Assembly (NCBI GenBank): GCA_963663605.2
Contig: CAXXVF010000002.1
Coordinates: 496,001 to 560,000 of the forward strand
Length of the DNA stretch: 64,000 bases
From: Sporobacter sp963663605
GTDB lineage: Bacteria > Bacillota > Clostridia > Oscillospirales > Oscillospiraceae
Reading direction: 5' to 3'
Below the pieces are notes generated by a model, which did not search any database, had not been told where the DNA came from, and saw only the letters and a program-made list of their open reading frames with translations. Positions 1-9,516 of the stretch are shown here, piece after piece. Numbering within the stretch: position 1 is the first letter of the stretch; the number at the start of each line of letters is the position of its first letter. The translations under genes were made by a program, and so were the position numbers.

Positions 1-3
1 TTA

Positions 4-12
4 TGCTATAAT
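4..12 (+). promoter_or_regulatory. Extended -10 promoter element upstream of the ABC-F gene
   Basis: TATAAT at 7-12 preceded by TG one base upstream gives a good extended -10 element. The -35 region would lie outside the window. A short hairpin (GGCGCT/AGCGCC, 30-47) lies in the predicted leader before the ABC-F start codon. Whether it attenuates expression cannot be told from the sequence. Confidence 0.45.
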
Positions 13-73
13 GACCTGAAAATATTAAGGCGCTCCAAGAAGCGCCGGAAAGCTTAATACATCGGGGATATCT

Positions 74-1936
74 ATGGCAGAGATTACGGTACTGAATATT
101 AAAAAAGCCTTTGAAGAGGGCAAAGATATACTGGACGGACTTACTTTCAGCATCGATGAAGGTGAGCGCGTCGGCCTGCTTGGAAAAAACGGGGCGGGGA
201 AGACGACGCTTTTTAGGATTCTGTCGGGGGAGTGCACGCAGGATGAAGGTGAGATCGCGCTTGTTAAGGGCAGGCGGCTCGGCCTGATCTCGCAGATTCC
301 GGTCTATCCGGAGCAGTTTACGACGGAGGATGTGCTTGTATCGGCGCAGAAACGGGTCACGGACATCCGGACAAGCATGCAGGCGCTTGAAGAACGCATG
401 GCGCGCGGGGCATCGGCGGCGCTGTTAAAAGAATACGACGCCCTGGCGTACGCTTTTGAGCGCGCCGGCGGTTGGGATCTCGATTTTGAGCGCAACCGGG
501 TGGCAAACGGGCTGGAGATACCGCAGCAGCAGCGAAACCAGCTTTTCTCGACACTGTCTGGCGGTGAAAAGACACGTGTTAATCTAGCGCGGCTTATTTT
601 GGAGGATACGGATATCCTGCTGCTTGACGAGCCGACGAACCACCTGGACATCAATGCGACCGAGTGGCTGGAAGACTACCTGAAAAAATTTAAAGGCACT
701 GTTGTCGTCATCTCGCATGACCGGTACTTTCTGGACAGCGTCGTAAACCGTACGATAGAGATCGTTGACGGAAAAGCGGTTTTTTACAGCGGCAACTACA
801 GTTTTTATGTGGCCGAAAAGAAACGCCGTTATGAACAGCAGCTGAAGAAATACGAACGTGAGCAGTCGGAGGCTAAGCGCCTTGGGGAGGCGGCCGACCG
901 GCTGTACCAGTGGGGGACCGGTAACAAAAACCTCATGAAAAAGTCGTTTGCCATTCAAAGCCGCATAGAACGAATTGCAACAACGGAGCGCCCGACCGCG
1001 GAGAAAAATCTGCGCGCCCGGTTTTATGAGAATACTTTTAAAGGCGATGAAGTCTTTTCTGTGAAAGGCGTTTCAAAAACGTTTGAAGGCCGAACGCTTT
1101 TTTCGGATGTGGAGCTGACGGTGCGCGGCGGCGAACGGATCGCCCTCATCGGGGACAACGGAACGGGCAAAACGACGCTCCTGAATGTTTTGCTGGATGA
1201 AGCCCGACCGGACACCGGAAGCGTAAAAACGGGGCCGTCCGTAAAGGCCGCTTATATGCCGCAGATCATTCGTTTCGCGCATCCGGAAAGGAGCCTCGCG
1301 GATACGCTTATTTATGAGACGGGCTGCACGATGCAGACGGCCCGCAACCGCCTGGGCGCGTATAAATTCAGCGGTGAGGATGTCTTCAAACGGGTCGGCG
1401 ATCTGTCCGGCGGAGAACTGTCGCGTCTTCGCCTGTGCATGCTTATGAGCGAAGAGATCAATTTTCTGGTTTTGGACGAGCCGACGAACCATCTGGACAT
1501 CGCGTCGCGCGAGTGGATCGAAGAGGCGCTTGGGGAATACAAGGAGACCCTGCTGTTTGTTTCCCACGACCGGTATTTTGTCAATCGTTTCGCCACGCGC
1601 GTCTGGGAACTGGAAAACGGCCGCATCACCGATTTCATGGGCAGTTATGAGAGCTACCGCAAAGTAAAGAACGCCCGGATAACTGCGCAAAGCAGCGTGA
1701 AAACGGAGCGCACGGAAAAGAAAAAGAAACCTGTAAAATCAAAATCAGCGGAAAAACAGGCGTCAAAGCTCGAAAGGGAGATCGCGGCGCTCGAAAAGCA
1801 GCTGCGGGAACTCGGCCAGCGCCGCGACGCATTCTGCGCAGACTACGAGAAACTCATGGAAATTGACGCGGAGGAAGCGGAGATTAAGACGCAGCTCGAC
1901 GATAAATACGACGAATGGGCCATGCTGCTTGATTAA
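74..1936 (+). CDS. ABC-F family ATP-binding protein
   Basis: This is a soluble twin-ATPase protein of the ABC-F family, whose members act on the ribosome (translation factors or antibiotic protection) rather than in transport. Two ABC domains are visible: Walker A GKNGAGKT at residues 37-44 and GDNGTGKT near 360; signatures LSGGEK near 161 and LSGGEL near 443; and Walker B followed by DEPTNHLD in both halves. There are no membrane segments. After residue 545 comes a lysine- and glutamate-rich predicted coiled coil, as in Uup-type proteins. The length of 620 aa is normal. The ATG follows GGGGAT. It is transcribed alone and converges on upp across a GC-rich hairpin. The subfamily, and any link to drug resistance, cannot be assigned by eye. 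Confidence 0.93.
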   Translation: MAEITVLNIKKAFEEGKDILDGLTFSIDEGERVGLLGKNGAGKTTLFRILSGECTQDEGEIALVKGRRLGLISQIPVYPEQFTTEDVLVSAQKRVTDIRTSMQALEERMARGASAALLKEYDALAYAFERAGGWDLDFERNRVANGLEIPQQQRNQLFSTLSGGEKTRVNLARLILEDTDILLLDEPTNHLDINATEWLEDYLKKFKGTVVVISHDRYFLDSVVNRTIEIVDGKAVFYSGNYSFYVAEKKRRYEQQLKKYEREQSEAKRLGEAADRLYQWGTGNKNLMKKSFAIQSRIERIATTERPTAEKNLRARFYENTFKGDEVFSVKGVSKTFEGRTLFSDVELTVRGGERIALIGDNGTGKTTLLNVLLDEARPDTGSVKTGPSVKAAYMPQIIRFAHPERSLADTLIYETGCTMQTARNRLGAYKFSGEDVFKRVGDLSGGELSRLRLCMLMSEEINFLVLDEPTNHLDIASREWIEEALGEYKETLLFVSHDRYFVNRFATRVWELENGRITDFMGSYESYRKVKNARITAQSSVKTERTEKKKKPVKSKSAEKQASKLEREIAALEKQLRELGQRRDAFCADYEKLMEIDAEEAEIKTQLDDKYDEWAMLLD

Positions 1937-1963
1937 ACCACACGAAACAATTTAAAACGATTA

Positions 1964-1992
1964 AGCGGCCGGCGGGGTTACCGCCGGCCGCT
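1964..1992. terminator. Hairpin between convergent ABC-F and upp genes
   Basis: A perfect 12-bp GC-rich stem (1964-1975 with 1981-1992) and a 5-nt loop lie between two convergent stop codons. The flanks are only moderately T-rich, so it may act as a bidirectional terminator or simply protect mRNA 3' ends. Confidence 0.6.
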
Positions 1993-2015
1993 ATAGTTTA
2001 TACATTTGATCCAAC

Positions 2016-2651
2016 TTATTTTGTCCCGAATATCCTGTCGCCGGCGTCGCCGAGGCCGGGGACGATATAGCCGTGATCGTTGAGTTTTTCATCGACGGCG
2101 GCTACGAAGATGTCTATGTCCGGATGATCTTCCTGTACGCGCTTGATGCCCTCGGGCGCCGAGATGATGCACATCAGCTTAATATGGCTGCAGCCATAGT
2201 TTTTTATAAATTGTATGGCGGCCGTAGCGCTTCCGCCTGTGGCGAGCATCGGGTCGACGATATAGACTTCCCGTTCGGAAATATCATTCGGGAGCTTGCA
2301 GTAGTATTCAACCGGCTCAAGCGTGTCGGGGTCCCTGTACAGTCCGATATGACCGACCTTCGCGGACGGAACGAGCGCAAGCATGCCGTCGACCATGCCG
2401 AGGCCCGCGCGCAGGATCGGTACGATCGCCATTTTCTTGCCGGAGATCTTTTTGACCTTTGCCATGGCTACGGGCGTCTGGATGTCATGCACTTCGACGG
2501 CGACGTCACGCGTGGCCTCGTAACACATGAGGGCGGCTATCTCGGAGATGAGTTCCCGGAACTCCTTGACGCCGGTATTCTTGTCTCTGATGATCGAAAG
2601 CTTGTGCTGCAGCAGGGGGTGATCCAAAACGTGAAGAGCCATATTTAACAT
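2016..2651 (-). CDS. upp: Uracil phosphoribosyltransferase
   Basis: It converts uracil and PRPP to UMP in pyrimidine salvage, in the cytoplasm. The 211-aa length matches the family. The PRPP-binding loop is clear in DPMLATGGSATAA, and the family C-terminal uracil-binding region with GLGDAGDRIFGT is present. The N-terminal VLDHPLLQHKLSIIRDKNT is also typical. It stands alone on the minus strand, about 75 bp downstream of tsaB, and converges on the ABC-F gene. Confidence 0.97.
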   Translation of the reverse strand: MLNMALHVLDHPLLQHKLSIIRDKNTGVKEFRELISEIAALMCYEATRDVAVEVHDIQTPVAMAKVKKISGKKMAIVPILRAGLGMVDGMLALVPSAKVGHIGLYRDPDTLEPVEYYCKLPNDISEREVYIVDPMLATGGSATAAIQFIKNYGCSHIKLMCIISAPEGIKRVQEDHPDIDIFVAAVDEKLNDHGYIVPGLGDAGDRIFGTK

Positions 2652-2727
2652 CCGTTTCTCCGGCGGTAAATTTTCTCATCCATTTCGCCGGCGAATAGAT
2701 GAGGCTTGTTGACGGTGGGGCTATATA

Positions 2728-3438
2728 TTATCCGGCAGTGCCGGATGTGTCCTGAAGTCGGCGTTTTTCCTGCCGTTCGCGTTCGGCCTGTGAAACACGC
2801 AGATAATTTGGTTTAAGCTCGGACGGAGAAAGCTTCGGCGCGTCAAGAGAAGCGCAGGCTACGCCCCATGCGCTTTGAAGCCGCAGTAATGTCGGCGCGA
2901 GCCTGAAACCGGCGTGCGCCGCTGAAAACGCTTCGCCTGCCAGCTTATAACCGTCGCCCAGCAGGATATAGGGCTTGCCGGAATCATGCGCCTCAGCCGC
3001 GAGCTCAGAAGCAGGGATGGCCCGGTCCGGCGTGAGTCTTTTATAACATCCGTCCGCGTATAAAAACGTTGCCGTATAGACCTGATTTCTCCTGGCGTCC
3101 ATGACGGGGCATATGACGGCGGGTTCCTCGATCTGGCGCGCCATCGCTTCAAGCGTGGATACGCCGCAGACCGGCAGCCCCGCGCCCAGAGAAAGCCCGA
3201 TGGCGGCCGATACGCCGATGCGTATGCCGGTAAACGAGCCCGGCCCGTTGGCTGCGGCGATCAGATCCAGATCCCGTGCTTCAAGCCCCAGATTCCGCAG
3301 CATATCATCGATCATTTTTAAAAGCGTCGCGCTGTGCGTCAGACCCGCGTTCATGAAATACTGCGCGATAAGCGTATTGTCGTCACATAACGCAACGGAG
3401 GCCGCTTTGGCCGAAGATTCGATGGCCAGTATTTTCAT
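2728..3438 (-). CDS. tsaB: tRNA t6A37 biosynthesis protein TsaB
   Basis: TsaB is the non-catalytic partner of TsaD and TsaE in making N6-threonylcarbamoyladenosine at position 37 of ANN-decoding tRNAs. The N-terminus MKILAIESSAKAASVAL and the segment AANGPGSFTGIRIG are diagnostic of the ASKHA-fold TsaB family. It has 236 aa, a usual length. The start overlaps the end of tsaE by 4 bp, so the two are translationally coupled. The C-terminal 20 residues are charged and variable. TsaD is not in the window. Confidence 0.95.
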   Translation of the reverse strand: MKILAIESSAKAASVALCDDNTLIAQYFMNAGLTHSATLLKMIDDMLRNLGLEARDLDLIAAANGPGSFTGIRIGVSAAIGLSLGAGLPVCGVSTLEAMARQIEEPAVICPVMDARRNQVYTATFLYADGCYKRLTPDRAIPASELAAEAHDSGKPYILLGDGYKLAGEAFSAAHAGFRLAPTLLRLQSAWGVACASLDAPKLSPSELKPNYLRVSQAERERQEKRRLQDTSGTAG

Positions 3439-3866
3439 AGGTCGCCTCCCGGAAAAGAGATATTGATACTGCGGCTGTTTTCACCGGTTTTTTCGATGCG
3501 GACGAAAACCGTGTTTTCCGGCAGGGAATGCGTGATCTTATCGCTCCACTCGGCCGCGATGATCCCGCCGCTCTCCATGTAATCATCCCAGCCGAGCTCA
3601 AAAAGTTCGTCCTCGCTTTCGATGCGGTACATATCAAAATGAAACAGCGGAAGCGCGCCGTCGTATTCGTTTACTATAGTGAAAGTCGGGCTTGTGACGC
3701 GGGTCGTCAGACCCAGTCCTTTGGCCATGCCGCGCACAAACGCCGTCTTTCCGGCGCCGAGTCCGCCGGAAAGCGCCGTGACACTTCCACGGCCAAGCTT
3801 TTGGGCAAGCTCTCTGCCGGCTTCCTCCGTTTCCGTAACGCTGTTTGAAAAAATCGTCATGCGCAT
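3435..3866 (-). CDS. tsaE: tRNA t6A37 biosynthesis ATPase TsaE
   Basis: This is the small P-loop ATPase that drives the TsaB-TsaD complex in t6A synthesis. Walker A GGLGAGKT lies near residues 35-43. The segments TSPTFTIVNEY and FHFDMYRIE are hallmark TsaE motifs. Length is 143 aa. It is the first gene of a tsaE-tsaB operon, overlapping tsaB by 4 bp. A second in-frame Met lies two codons downstream of the first, so the exact start is uncertain by two residues. Confidence 0.95.
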   Translation of the reverse strand: MRMTIFSNSVTETEEAGRELAQKLGRGSVTALSGGLGAGKTAFVRGMAKGLGLTTRVTSPTFTIVNEYDGALPLFHFDMYRIESEDELFELGWDDYMESGGIIAAEWSDKITHSLPENTVFVRIEKTGENSRSINISFPGGDL

Positions 3867-4002
3867 TGCTTTCCTTAGTTTTTTTAAAGTATACCACTTA
3901 TGAATAAAATGTTAAAGAGTCATTTTGATGTTTACTCGATATGGAAACAATGATAATATTAGTTGATAGTATAAACGAAAATTGTTAGGAGTACAGGTAT
4001 CC

Positions 4003-5148
4003 GTGAAGAAGCGTTGGGATTCTGTTTTAAAATACATAAAGCAGTCGGACATGCTCCTTTTGGCGTTGTGTCTGTTCAGCACCGTATACGGCATAATACT
4101 GATCGACAGCTCGACAAGGCACCTGTCAAACAGCAGCCATGTCTATACGCAGATCGTCGCTCTTTTTATAGGCATCGGGCTTTACATCGTTTTCTCGCTT
4201 CTGGACATCGACACGATCGCCGACAAGTCAAAGATCCTGTTCGTCCTGAGCATCCTGTTTATCTCAACGCTTTTTATATGGGGCGTTGAGGGCGATACGG
4301 GAAATAAGGCGTGGCTGCGGTTCGGGACGTTCGGCATCCAGCCCGCCGAGGTCGTTAAGATACCGTTCGTTATCATCATAGCAAAAATGATTTCAGATTT
4401 TAAAGAAAGGCGTATGCTTAACGCGCCGGCTTCTTTTTTGAAGATCGCCCTGGTGTTTGCCGTTTTGTTTGTGCTGATCATCGTATCGTCGAGGGACCTG
4501 GGCTCCGCGCTCATCTATCTGTTTATTATAGCCGTCATGCTTTTTGTGGGCGGCATCGACTTCAAATGGCTTCTGCTTGCCGGCGTCATCGTCGCGGCGG
4601 CCATTTGGATCGCGTGGAACAGCGATTTATTGTCTACGCTGCAAAAAGAGCGCATCATGGCGCCTTACGACCCGTCGATCGACCCGAAAGGGCTCGGCGT
4701 AAAATGGCAGCCGAATCAAAGCCGGATCGCTATAGCCGCCGGCAACTTCGTCGGACAGGGTCTTTTAAACGGCACTTTGACACAGGCCGGCAAAGTGCCC
4801 AAGCAGCATACGGATTTCATATTCTCGGTGGCCGGGGAAGAACTCGGCTTTATCGGGGCCTTTGCGATCATCTTCCTGTTGATGGCCATTATCGTCCGCT
4901 GTTTTCAGGTGGGTATCCGTTCAAACAATACAATCGGCCTGCTTGTATGCACGGGCTTTTCGGCCATGCTCATCTTCCAGACTTTCGAAAACATCGGTAT
5001 GTGCCTGGGTCTCACGCCCGTTATCGGACTGACGCTGCCGTTTTTCAGCTCCGGCGGCTCGTCGATCATCACGGTGTTTGCGGCGATGGGGATCGTGTCG
5101 GGCATCAAGATGCGCCCGAAACCGGCGCGTTTCCGCAGCTATATATAA
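4003..5148 (+). CDS. rodA: FtsW/RodA/SpoVE family peptidoglycan glycosyltransferase
   Basis: This is a polytopic membrane protein of the SEDS family, which polymerises lipid II into glycan strands together with a class B penicillin-binding protein. About ten hydrophobic segments are visible. The family signatures are KVPKQHTDFIFSVAGEELGF and, near the C-terminus, LPFFSSGGSS. RodA is preferred over FtsW or SpoVE because no division or mur genes surround it, but this is a context argument only. I chose GTG 4003 (N-terminus VKKRWDSVLKY, read as Met) because AGGAG lies at 3988-3992. An in-frame TTG at 3982 precedes that Shine-Dalgarno site and would add seven residues. A stem-loop pair follows the stop. 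Confidence 0.9.
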   Translation: MKKRWDSVLKYIKQSDMLLLALCLFSTVYGIILIDSSTRHLSNSSHVYTQIVALFIGIGLYIVFSLLDIDTIADKSKILFVLSILFISTLFIWGVEGDTGNKAWLRFGTFGIQPAEVVKIPFVIIIAKMISDFKERRMLNAPASFLKIALVFAVLFVLIIVSSRDLGSALIYLFIIAVMLFVGGIDFKWLLLAGVIVAAAIWIAWNSDLLSTLQKERIMAPYDPSIDPKGLGVKWQPNQSRIAIAAGNFVGQGLLNGTLTQAGKVPKQHTDFIFSVAGEELGFIGAFAIIFLLMAIIVRCFQVGIRSNNTIGLLVCTGFSAMLIFQTFENIGMCLGLTPVIGLTLPFFSSGGSSIITVFAAMGIVSGIKMRPKPARFRSYI

Positions 5149-5174
5149 ACAGTTGCAAAACCTTTTAGGAGAAG

Positions 5175-5210
5175 CTGCAGACAAAGCGAATCGGGTACCT
5201 TTGTCTGCAG
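5175..5210. repeat. Perfect 12-bp inverted repeat after rodA
   Basis: CTGCAGACAAAG at 5175-5186 and its exact reverse complement at 5199-5210 are separated by 12 nt. It lies between the rodA stop and a separate terminator hairpin at 5214-5236. It has no U-tract of its own, so it is either an mRNA-stabilising hairpin or a protein-binding dyad. Confidence 0.6.
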
Positions 5211-5213
5211 GTT

Positions 5214-5239
5214 AAAACGCGTTTAAGGCGCGTTTTTTA
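5214..5239 (+). terminator. Rho-independent terminator of rodA
   Basis: AAAACGCG (5214-5221) pairs with CGCGTTTT (5229-5236) over a 7-nt loop and is followed by a run of T. It is placed about 70 bp after the rodA stop. The remaining stretch to the dGTPase gene (5240-5365) shows only AT-rich leader sequence. Confidence 0.75.
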
Positions 5240-5379
5240 TTATGCCGGGGCAGCAGCAGCGGCAGACAGCGTATACGCGTAAAGAAAAAAAGGATTTTGT
5301 TTAATCGTGTCGTATAAGGTTAATGAGCATATATTAATCATGGTTCGATCAGCGCATTATATATGAAGGAGACAGTCAG

Positions 5380-6393
5380 ATGACGAACGCCGGAGAAGCA
5401 AGGCAGGCGCTGGAGCGAAAGATCATGTCGCCGAACGCCGTCTGCGCTGCGGATTCAAAAGGGCGCGCAATCCCCGAACCCCCAGGTGAAGTGCGAACCT
5501 GCTTTCAGCGCGATATAGACCGCATAACGCACAGCAAATCCTTCAGGCGGCTGATGCATAAAACGCAGGTTTTCCTGCAGCCGGAAGGCGACCATTACAG
5601 AACGCGTCTGACGCATACCCTTGAAGTGTCACGCATCGCGCGGACGATTGCGCGCGCGCTGACGCTCAACGAGGATCTTGCGGAAGCCATAGCGCTTGGG
5701 CATGACCTCGGGCACACACCGTTCGGGCACGCCGGAGAACGCGCGCTGAACGAAATCCTGAAAGACGACGGCGGCTTCAGGCACAACGAACAAAGCCTCA
5801 GGGTTGTCGACCGTATAGAAAAAGACGGAAAAGGCCTGAATCTTACATATGAGGTCAGAAACGGCATCGTTAACCACACGGACGCGCGAATGCCTGAAAC
5901 GCTTGAAGGCCGGGTCGTGCGTCTGTCGGATCGGGTGGCCTATGTCAATCATGATCTGGACGATGCGCTCCGGGCGGGTATATTGGCGCAGTCCGATATA
6001 CCGGACGAAATAAGCTGTGCCTTTGGAGACAGTCACAGCATCCGGATAGACACGATCATTAAAGATATTATTAAGGCCAGCGAAGACAGCGGGCGTATTA
6101 CTATGAGTCCGGGCGTCAGTTTCGTTTTTGATGGTTTTCACAGCTTTATGTACGGCAGTGTTTACACGAATATGCGGGCCAAGAGCGAAGAGCGGAAAGT
6201 CTACGGGATCATGCGCGGAATCTTTGATTACTACGTAAAAAATCCGGACATGCTGCCGGACGATTACGCCCGTATTGCCGGCGCCGACGGACTGCATCGC
6301 GCCGTGGCGGACTACGTATCCGGCATGACGGATAAATACGCCGTTTACAAATACAGCGAGCTGTTTATGCCGGAGGCATGGCAGGTCCGCTGA
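5380..6393 (+). CDS. Deoxyguanosinetriphosphate triphosphohydrolase-like HD protein
   Basis: This HD-superfamily phosphohydrolase probably cleaves dGTP or other dNTPs to a deoxynucleoside and triphosphate. The metal-binding residues are evident: His79 in LTHTLEVSRIAR and the HD pair in ALGHDLGHTPFGHAGE (108-109). The preceding segment DRITHSKSFRRLMHKTQVF is typical of the bacterial dGTPase-like family. The length of 337 aa matches the short type common in Gram-positives, often found just upstream of dnaG as here. The ATG follows AAGGAG. Substrate range is not predictable from sequence. Confidence 0.92.
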   Translation: MTNAGEARQALERKIMSPNAVCAADSKGRAIPEPPGEVRTCFQRDIDRITHSKSFRRLMHKTQVFLQPEGDHYRTRLTHTLEVSRIARTIARALTLNEDLAEAIALGHDLGHTPFGHAGERALNEILKDDGGFRHNEQSLRVVDRIEKDGKGLNLTYEVRNGIVNHTDARMPETLEGRVVRLSDRVAYVNHDLDDALRAGILAQSDIPDEISCAFGDSHSIRIDTIIKDIIKASEDSGRITMSPGVSFVFDGFHSFMYGSVYTNMRAKSEERKVYGIMRGIFDYYVKNPDMLPDDYARIAGADGLHRAVADYVSGMTDKYAVYKYSELFMPEAWQVR

Positions 6394-6588
6394 GCGATTC
6401 GTATCGTCTTGCGGAGGTTTCCCCAAAAAAGGAAGGCGCGGCTATTAAGAAATGTATAAAAACGACGATGAAATGGTATAAATGACAGATGCGGGGCAGC
6501 TTTTTCACGTTGGCAGAATTCGGACTGAGGGATAAAACAACGCCGGTGCTCGAGGTTAAACGAACACAAGAGAAAGGAATGGACAGTT

Positions 6589-8349
6589 TTGGCATTTCCG
6601 GGAACATTCCTTGATGAACTGATCCGAAAAAACGATATTGTAGATGTCGTGTCCGGTTATGTGCATCTGACAAAGAAAAGCGGCAGCAACCTGTTCGGGC
6701 TGTGTCCGTTCCACAGCGAAAAGACCCCGTCGTTTTCCGTCAGTGCGGACAAGCAGATCTACCACTGTTTCGGCTGCGGGAAAGGCGGCGGTGTCGTTAA
6801 CTTTATAATGGAGATCGAAAACCTCTCTTATCCGGATGCGGTCGGGGTGCTCGCAAAGCGGGCGGGGATGACCGTTCCGGATGATCGGGTATCGAGCCAG
6901 ACGCAGAGCCGGCGCGCAAGGATTTTCGAGCTCAACCGGGAAGCGGCGCGATTTTTCTATTCCGTTTTGCTGTCGGAACGCGGAGAAGCGGCCAGAAATT
7001 ATATCGTGAAACGCGGCATTTCAAAAGAAATGATCAAACGTTTCGGGCTCGGCGCGGCGCCGGATTCCTGGGAAGCGCTTTATGAAGCGATGTCGCAGAA
7101 GGGTTTTTCAATAAAAGACCTTATGGACGCTGGCCTCGTAAAGCAAAGCAAAAAAAAGGGCGGGAGCGTTTACGACACATTCCGAAACCGGCTTATGTTT
7201 CCGGTCATTGACGTCCGGGGCAGCGTTGTCGGCTTTTCCGGACGTATTCTGGGGGACGGCGAACCGAAATACCTCAACTCGCCGGACACGTTGGTTTTTG
7301 ACAAGAGCAGGAACCTTTTCGCACTGAATATCGCCAAGAAATCAAAATCGGGGATGCTCATACTGACAGAAGGCAATATCGACGTCGTCGCGCTGCACCA
7401 GGCCGGGTTTGACGGGGCGGTCGCTTCGCTGGGCACGTCTCTCACGCAGCCGCAGGTACAGCTGATACAGCGATACACGCAGAACGTCATACTCGCATTT
7501 GACTCCGACGACGCCGGAGTTAAAGCCGCACAGCGCGCAATCGGAATGATCGAAAAGACGGGGCTGGATGTCCGTATACTGCGCATGGAAGGCGCGAAGG
7601 ACCCGGACGAGTTTATTAAAAAATTCGGATGCGACGCGTTTCAGACGCTTTTGGAGCGCAGCGCGCATCATGTGGATTACCGGCTGACGGCTATTAAAAA
7701 CCGGCATGAGCTGGAAACGGACGAAGGGCGGATACGGTATCTGGCGGAGGCCACGGAAATGCTCTCCGGCATCCCGAACGCCGTGGAACGTGAGATCTAT
7801 GGCGCGAAGGTCGCACAAATAGCCGGCGTATCTTCGGAGGCTGTAAAAAACGAACTCAAAAAGGCTTTTAAGAAAAGAATAGCCGCCGATAAAAAAAGGC
7901 GGGAAAGAACGGAGCGAAACGCCGCCCTGAACCTGCAGCCGGAAGACCGCGCGATAAGATATGACAATGTGTACTCCGCTGCTGCCGAGGAGGGCGTCCT
8001 GCATCTTTTGATTTCAGACGACGGTTTGTTTGAAATATTGGACAAGCAGGACTTCAGGGAGGACGAATTTACATCGCCGTTTTTATTAAAGGCCTATCAA
8101 GTCATACGAAAGCGGCACGAGGAAGGCCTGGATATAACGCCGTCTTCCATACTGGCACAGGTGGACAAGGCGGAAGCGTCCCAGCTGTCGCGGATTCTGC
8201 AGCGGCCGCAGTCGCTTAATTACGGTGAAGCCGCGATGCGGGATTACATAGAAAAAATACGGGCTGAAAAATTAAAAGTATCAGCTAGGGAGGACCCAAT
8301 GGCACTCCTTTTGAAATACAGAGATCAAACGGGTTGTGGAGGAAACTAA
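6589..8349 (+). CDS. dnaG: DNA primase
   Basis: It makes RNA primers on single-stranded DNA at the replication fork. The N-terminal CHC2 zinc-binding domain has Cys39, His42, Cys60 and Cys63 (CPFH...CFGCGKGG). A TOPRIM catalytic core follows, with EGNID near 261 and DSDDAG near 305 providing metal-binding acidic residues. A helical helicase-interaction domain forms the C-terminus. Length is 586 aa. The start is TTG, set by AGAAAGGA at 6571-6578; a nearby ATG at 6579 is out of frame. The stop codon abuts the rpoD ATG exactly, making a dnaG-rpoD operon as in many Firmicutes. Confidence 0.97.
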   Translation: MAFPGTFLDELIRKNDIVDVVSGYVHLTKKSGSNLFGLCPFHSEKTPSFSVSADKQIYHCFGCGKGGGVVNFIMEIENLSYPDAVGVLAKRAGMTVPDDRVSSQTQSRRARIFELNREAARFFYSVLLSERGEAARNYIVKRGISKEMIKRFGLGAAPDSWEALYEAMSQKGFSIKDLMDAGLVKQSKKKGGSVYDTFRNRLMFPVIDVRGSVVGFSGRILGDGEPKYLNSPDTLVFDKSRNLFALNIAKKSKSGMLILTEGNIDVVALHQAGFDGAVASLGTSLTQPQVQLIQRYTQNVILAFDSDDAGVKAAQRAIGMIEKTGLDVRILRMEGAKDPDEFIKKFGCDAFQTLLERSAHHVDYRLTAIKNRHELETDEGRIRYLAEATEMLSGIPNAVEREIYGAKVAQIAGVSSEAVKNELKKAFKKRIAADKKRRERTERNAALNLQPEDRAIRYDNVYSAAAEEGVLHLLISDDGLFEILDKQDFREDEFTSPFLLKAYQVIRKRHEEGLDITPSSILAQVDKAEASQLSRILQRPQSLNYGEAAMRDYIEKIRAEKLKVSAREDPMALLLKYRDQTGCGGN

Positions 8350-9516
8350 ATGGAAAAGAAAAAGAAACAGAACGCTGAGGAAAACGAAGCGAAGAACAAA
8401 GAGCAGTCTGCTGAGGAAAAGCTGGCGGCGCTTATCGAGGAAGGGAAAAAAAGAGGCAAACTCAGCTCGAAGCTCCTGCTTGACATTCTGGAAGAAATGA
8501 ATCTTGAGCAGGAACAGATCGACCGGTTCTATGATACGTTGGAAAACTTCAATATTGAGACGAGCGACGATGATGACGCCGAATTTCAATCCGTCGATGA
8601 AATATCGCCGGATATTGAAGAGCTCGAGGAGATCGAGACGCTCAACGAGGACGAACTTATCGACCCCGAAACGCTCGTGGACAACTTCAGCGTGGACGAT
8701 CCGGTACGGATGTATCTTAAGGAGATCGGGAAAGTCAATCTCCTGACGGCCGAGGAAGAGATCGAGCTGGCTATGCGTATGGCCGACGGCGACAAGGAAG
8801 CCAAAAAGAGGATGGCGGAAGCCAATCTGCGGCTTGTTGTCAGCATAGCCAAGCGCTATGTCGGCCGCGGCATGCTCTTTTTGGATCTCATACAGGAGGG
8901 CAATCTCGGTCTTATCAAGGCCGTTGAAAAGTTCGATTACTCCAAAGGCTACAAGTTTTCAACCTATGCCACATGGTGGATCCGTCAGGCCATCACGCGG
9001 GCCATAGCCGATCAGGCCAGGACGATCCGCATACCGGTCCATATGGTCGAAACGATCAATAAGGTCATGCGTATATCGCGCCAGCTGCTTCAGGAGCTGG
9101 GCCACGACCCTACGCCGGAAGAGATTGCAGACGATATGGGCATGCCGGTCGAAAAAGTGCGTGAGATACTGAAGATCGCGCAGGAGCCGGTATCGCTCGA
9201 AACGCCGATCGGCGAGGAGGAGGACAGCCACCTCGGGGATTTCATCCCGGACGAGGACGCGTCGGAACCGGCGGAGGCCGCATCCTTCACGCTTTTAAAG
9301 GAGCAGCTGTCCGAAGTGTTGGGGACGCTTACGCCGAGGGAAGAAAAAGTCCTGAGGCTGCGATTCGGCATCGAGGACGGGCGTACGCGGACACTGGAGG
9401 AGGTCGGCAGGGAGTTCAACGTCACGCGTGAACGCATCCGCCAGATTGAAGCGAAGGCGCTCCGAAAGCTGCGTCATCCAAGCCGCAGCAAAAAACTCAA
9501 AGATTTTCTCAACTAA
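8350..9516 (+). CDS. rpoD: RNA polymerase primary sigma factor RpoD (SigA)
   Basis: This is the housekeeping sigma-70 factor. An acidic, low-complexity N-terminal section (about 115 residues) precedes region 1.2 (DPVRMYLKEIGKVNLLT), region 2 (RLVVSIAKRYVGRG, then the FSTYATWWIRQAI block that melts the -10), region 3 and region 4.2 (VTRERIRQIEAKALRKLR), which reads the -35. The 388-aa length fits the short Gram-positive SigA type. Its ATG directly follows the dnaG stop, and the Shine-Dalgarno (GGAGGAAA) sits inside the end of dnaG. A GC-rich hairpin at 9631-9656 follows. Confidence 0.98.
   Translation: MEKKKKQNAEENEAKNKEQSAEEKLAALIEEGKKRGKLSSKLLLDILEEMNLEQEQIDRFYDTLENFNIETSDDDDAEFQSVDEISPDIEELEEIETLNEDELIDPETLVDNFSVDDPVRMYLKEIGKVNLLTAEEEIELAMRMADGDKEAKKRMAEANLRLVVSIAKRYVGRGMLFLDLIQEGNLGLIKAVEKFDYSKGYKFSTYATWWIRQAITRAIADQARTIRIPVHMVETINKVMRISRQLLQELGHDPTPEEIADDMGMPVEKVREILKIAQEPVSLETPIGEEEDSHLGDFIPDEDASEPAEAASFTLLKEQLSEVLGTLTPREEKVLRLRFGIEDGRTRTLEEVGREFNVTRERIRQIEAKALRKLRHPSRSKKLKDFLN

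Noticed and set aside
3982..4002. TTG at 3982 as the start of the RodA-like protein
   Set aside because: Its upstream lacks a ribosome site, while AGGAG at 3988-3992 sits correctly for GTG 4003.
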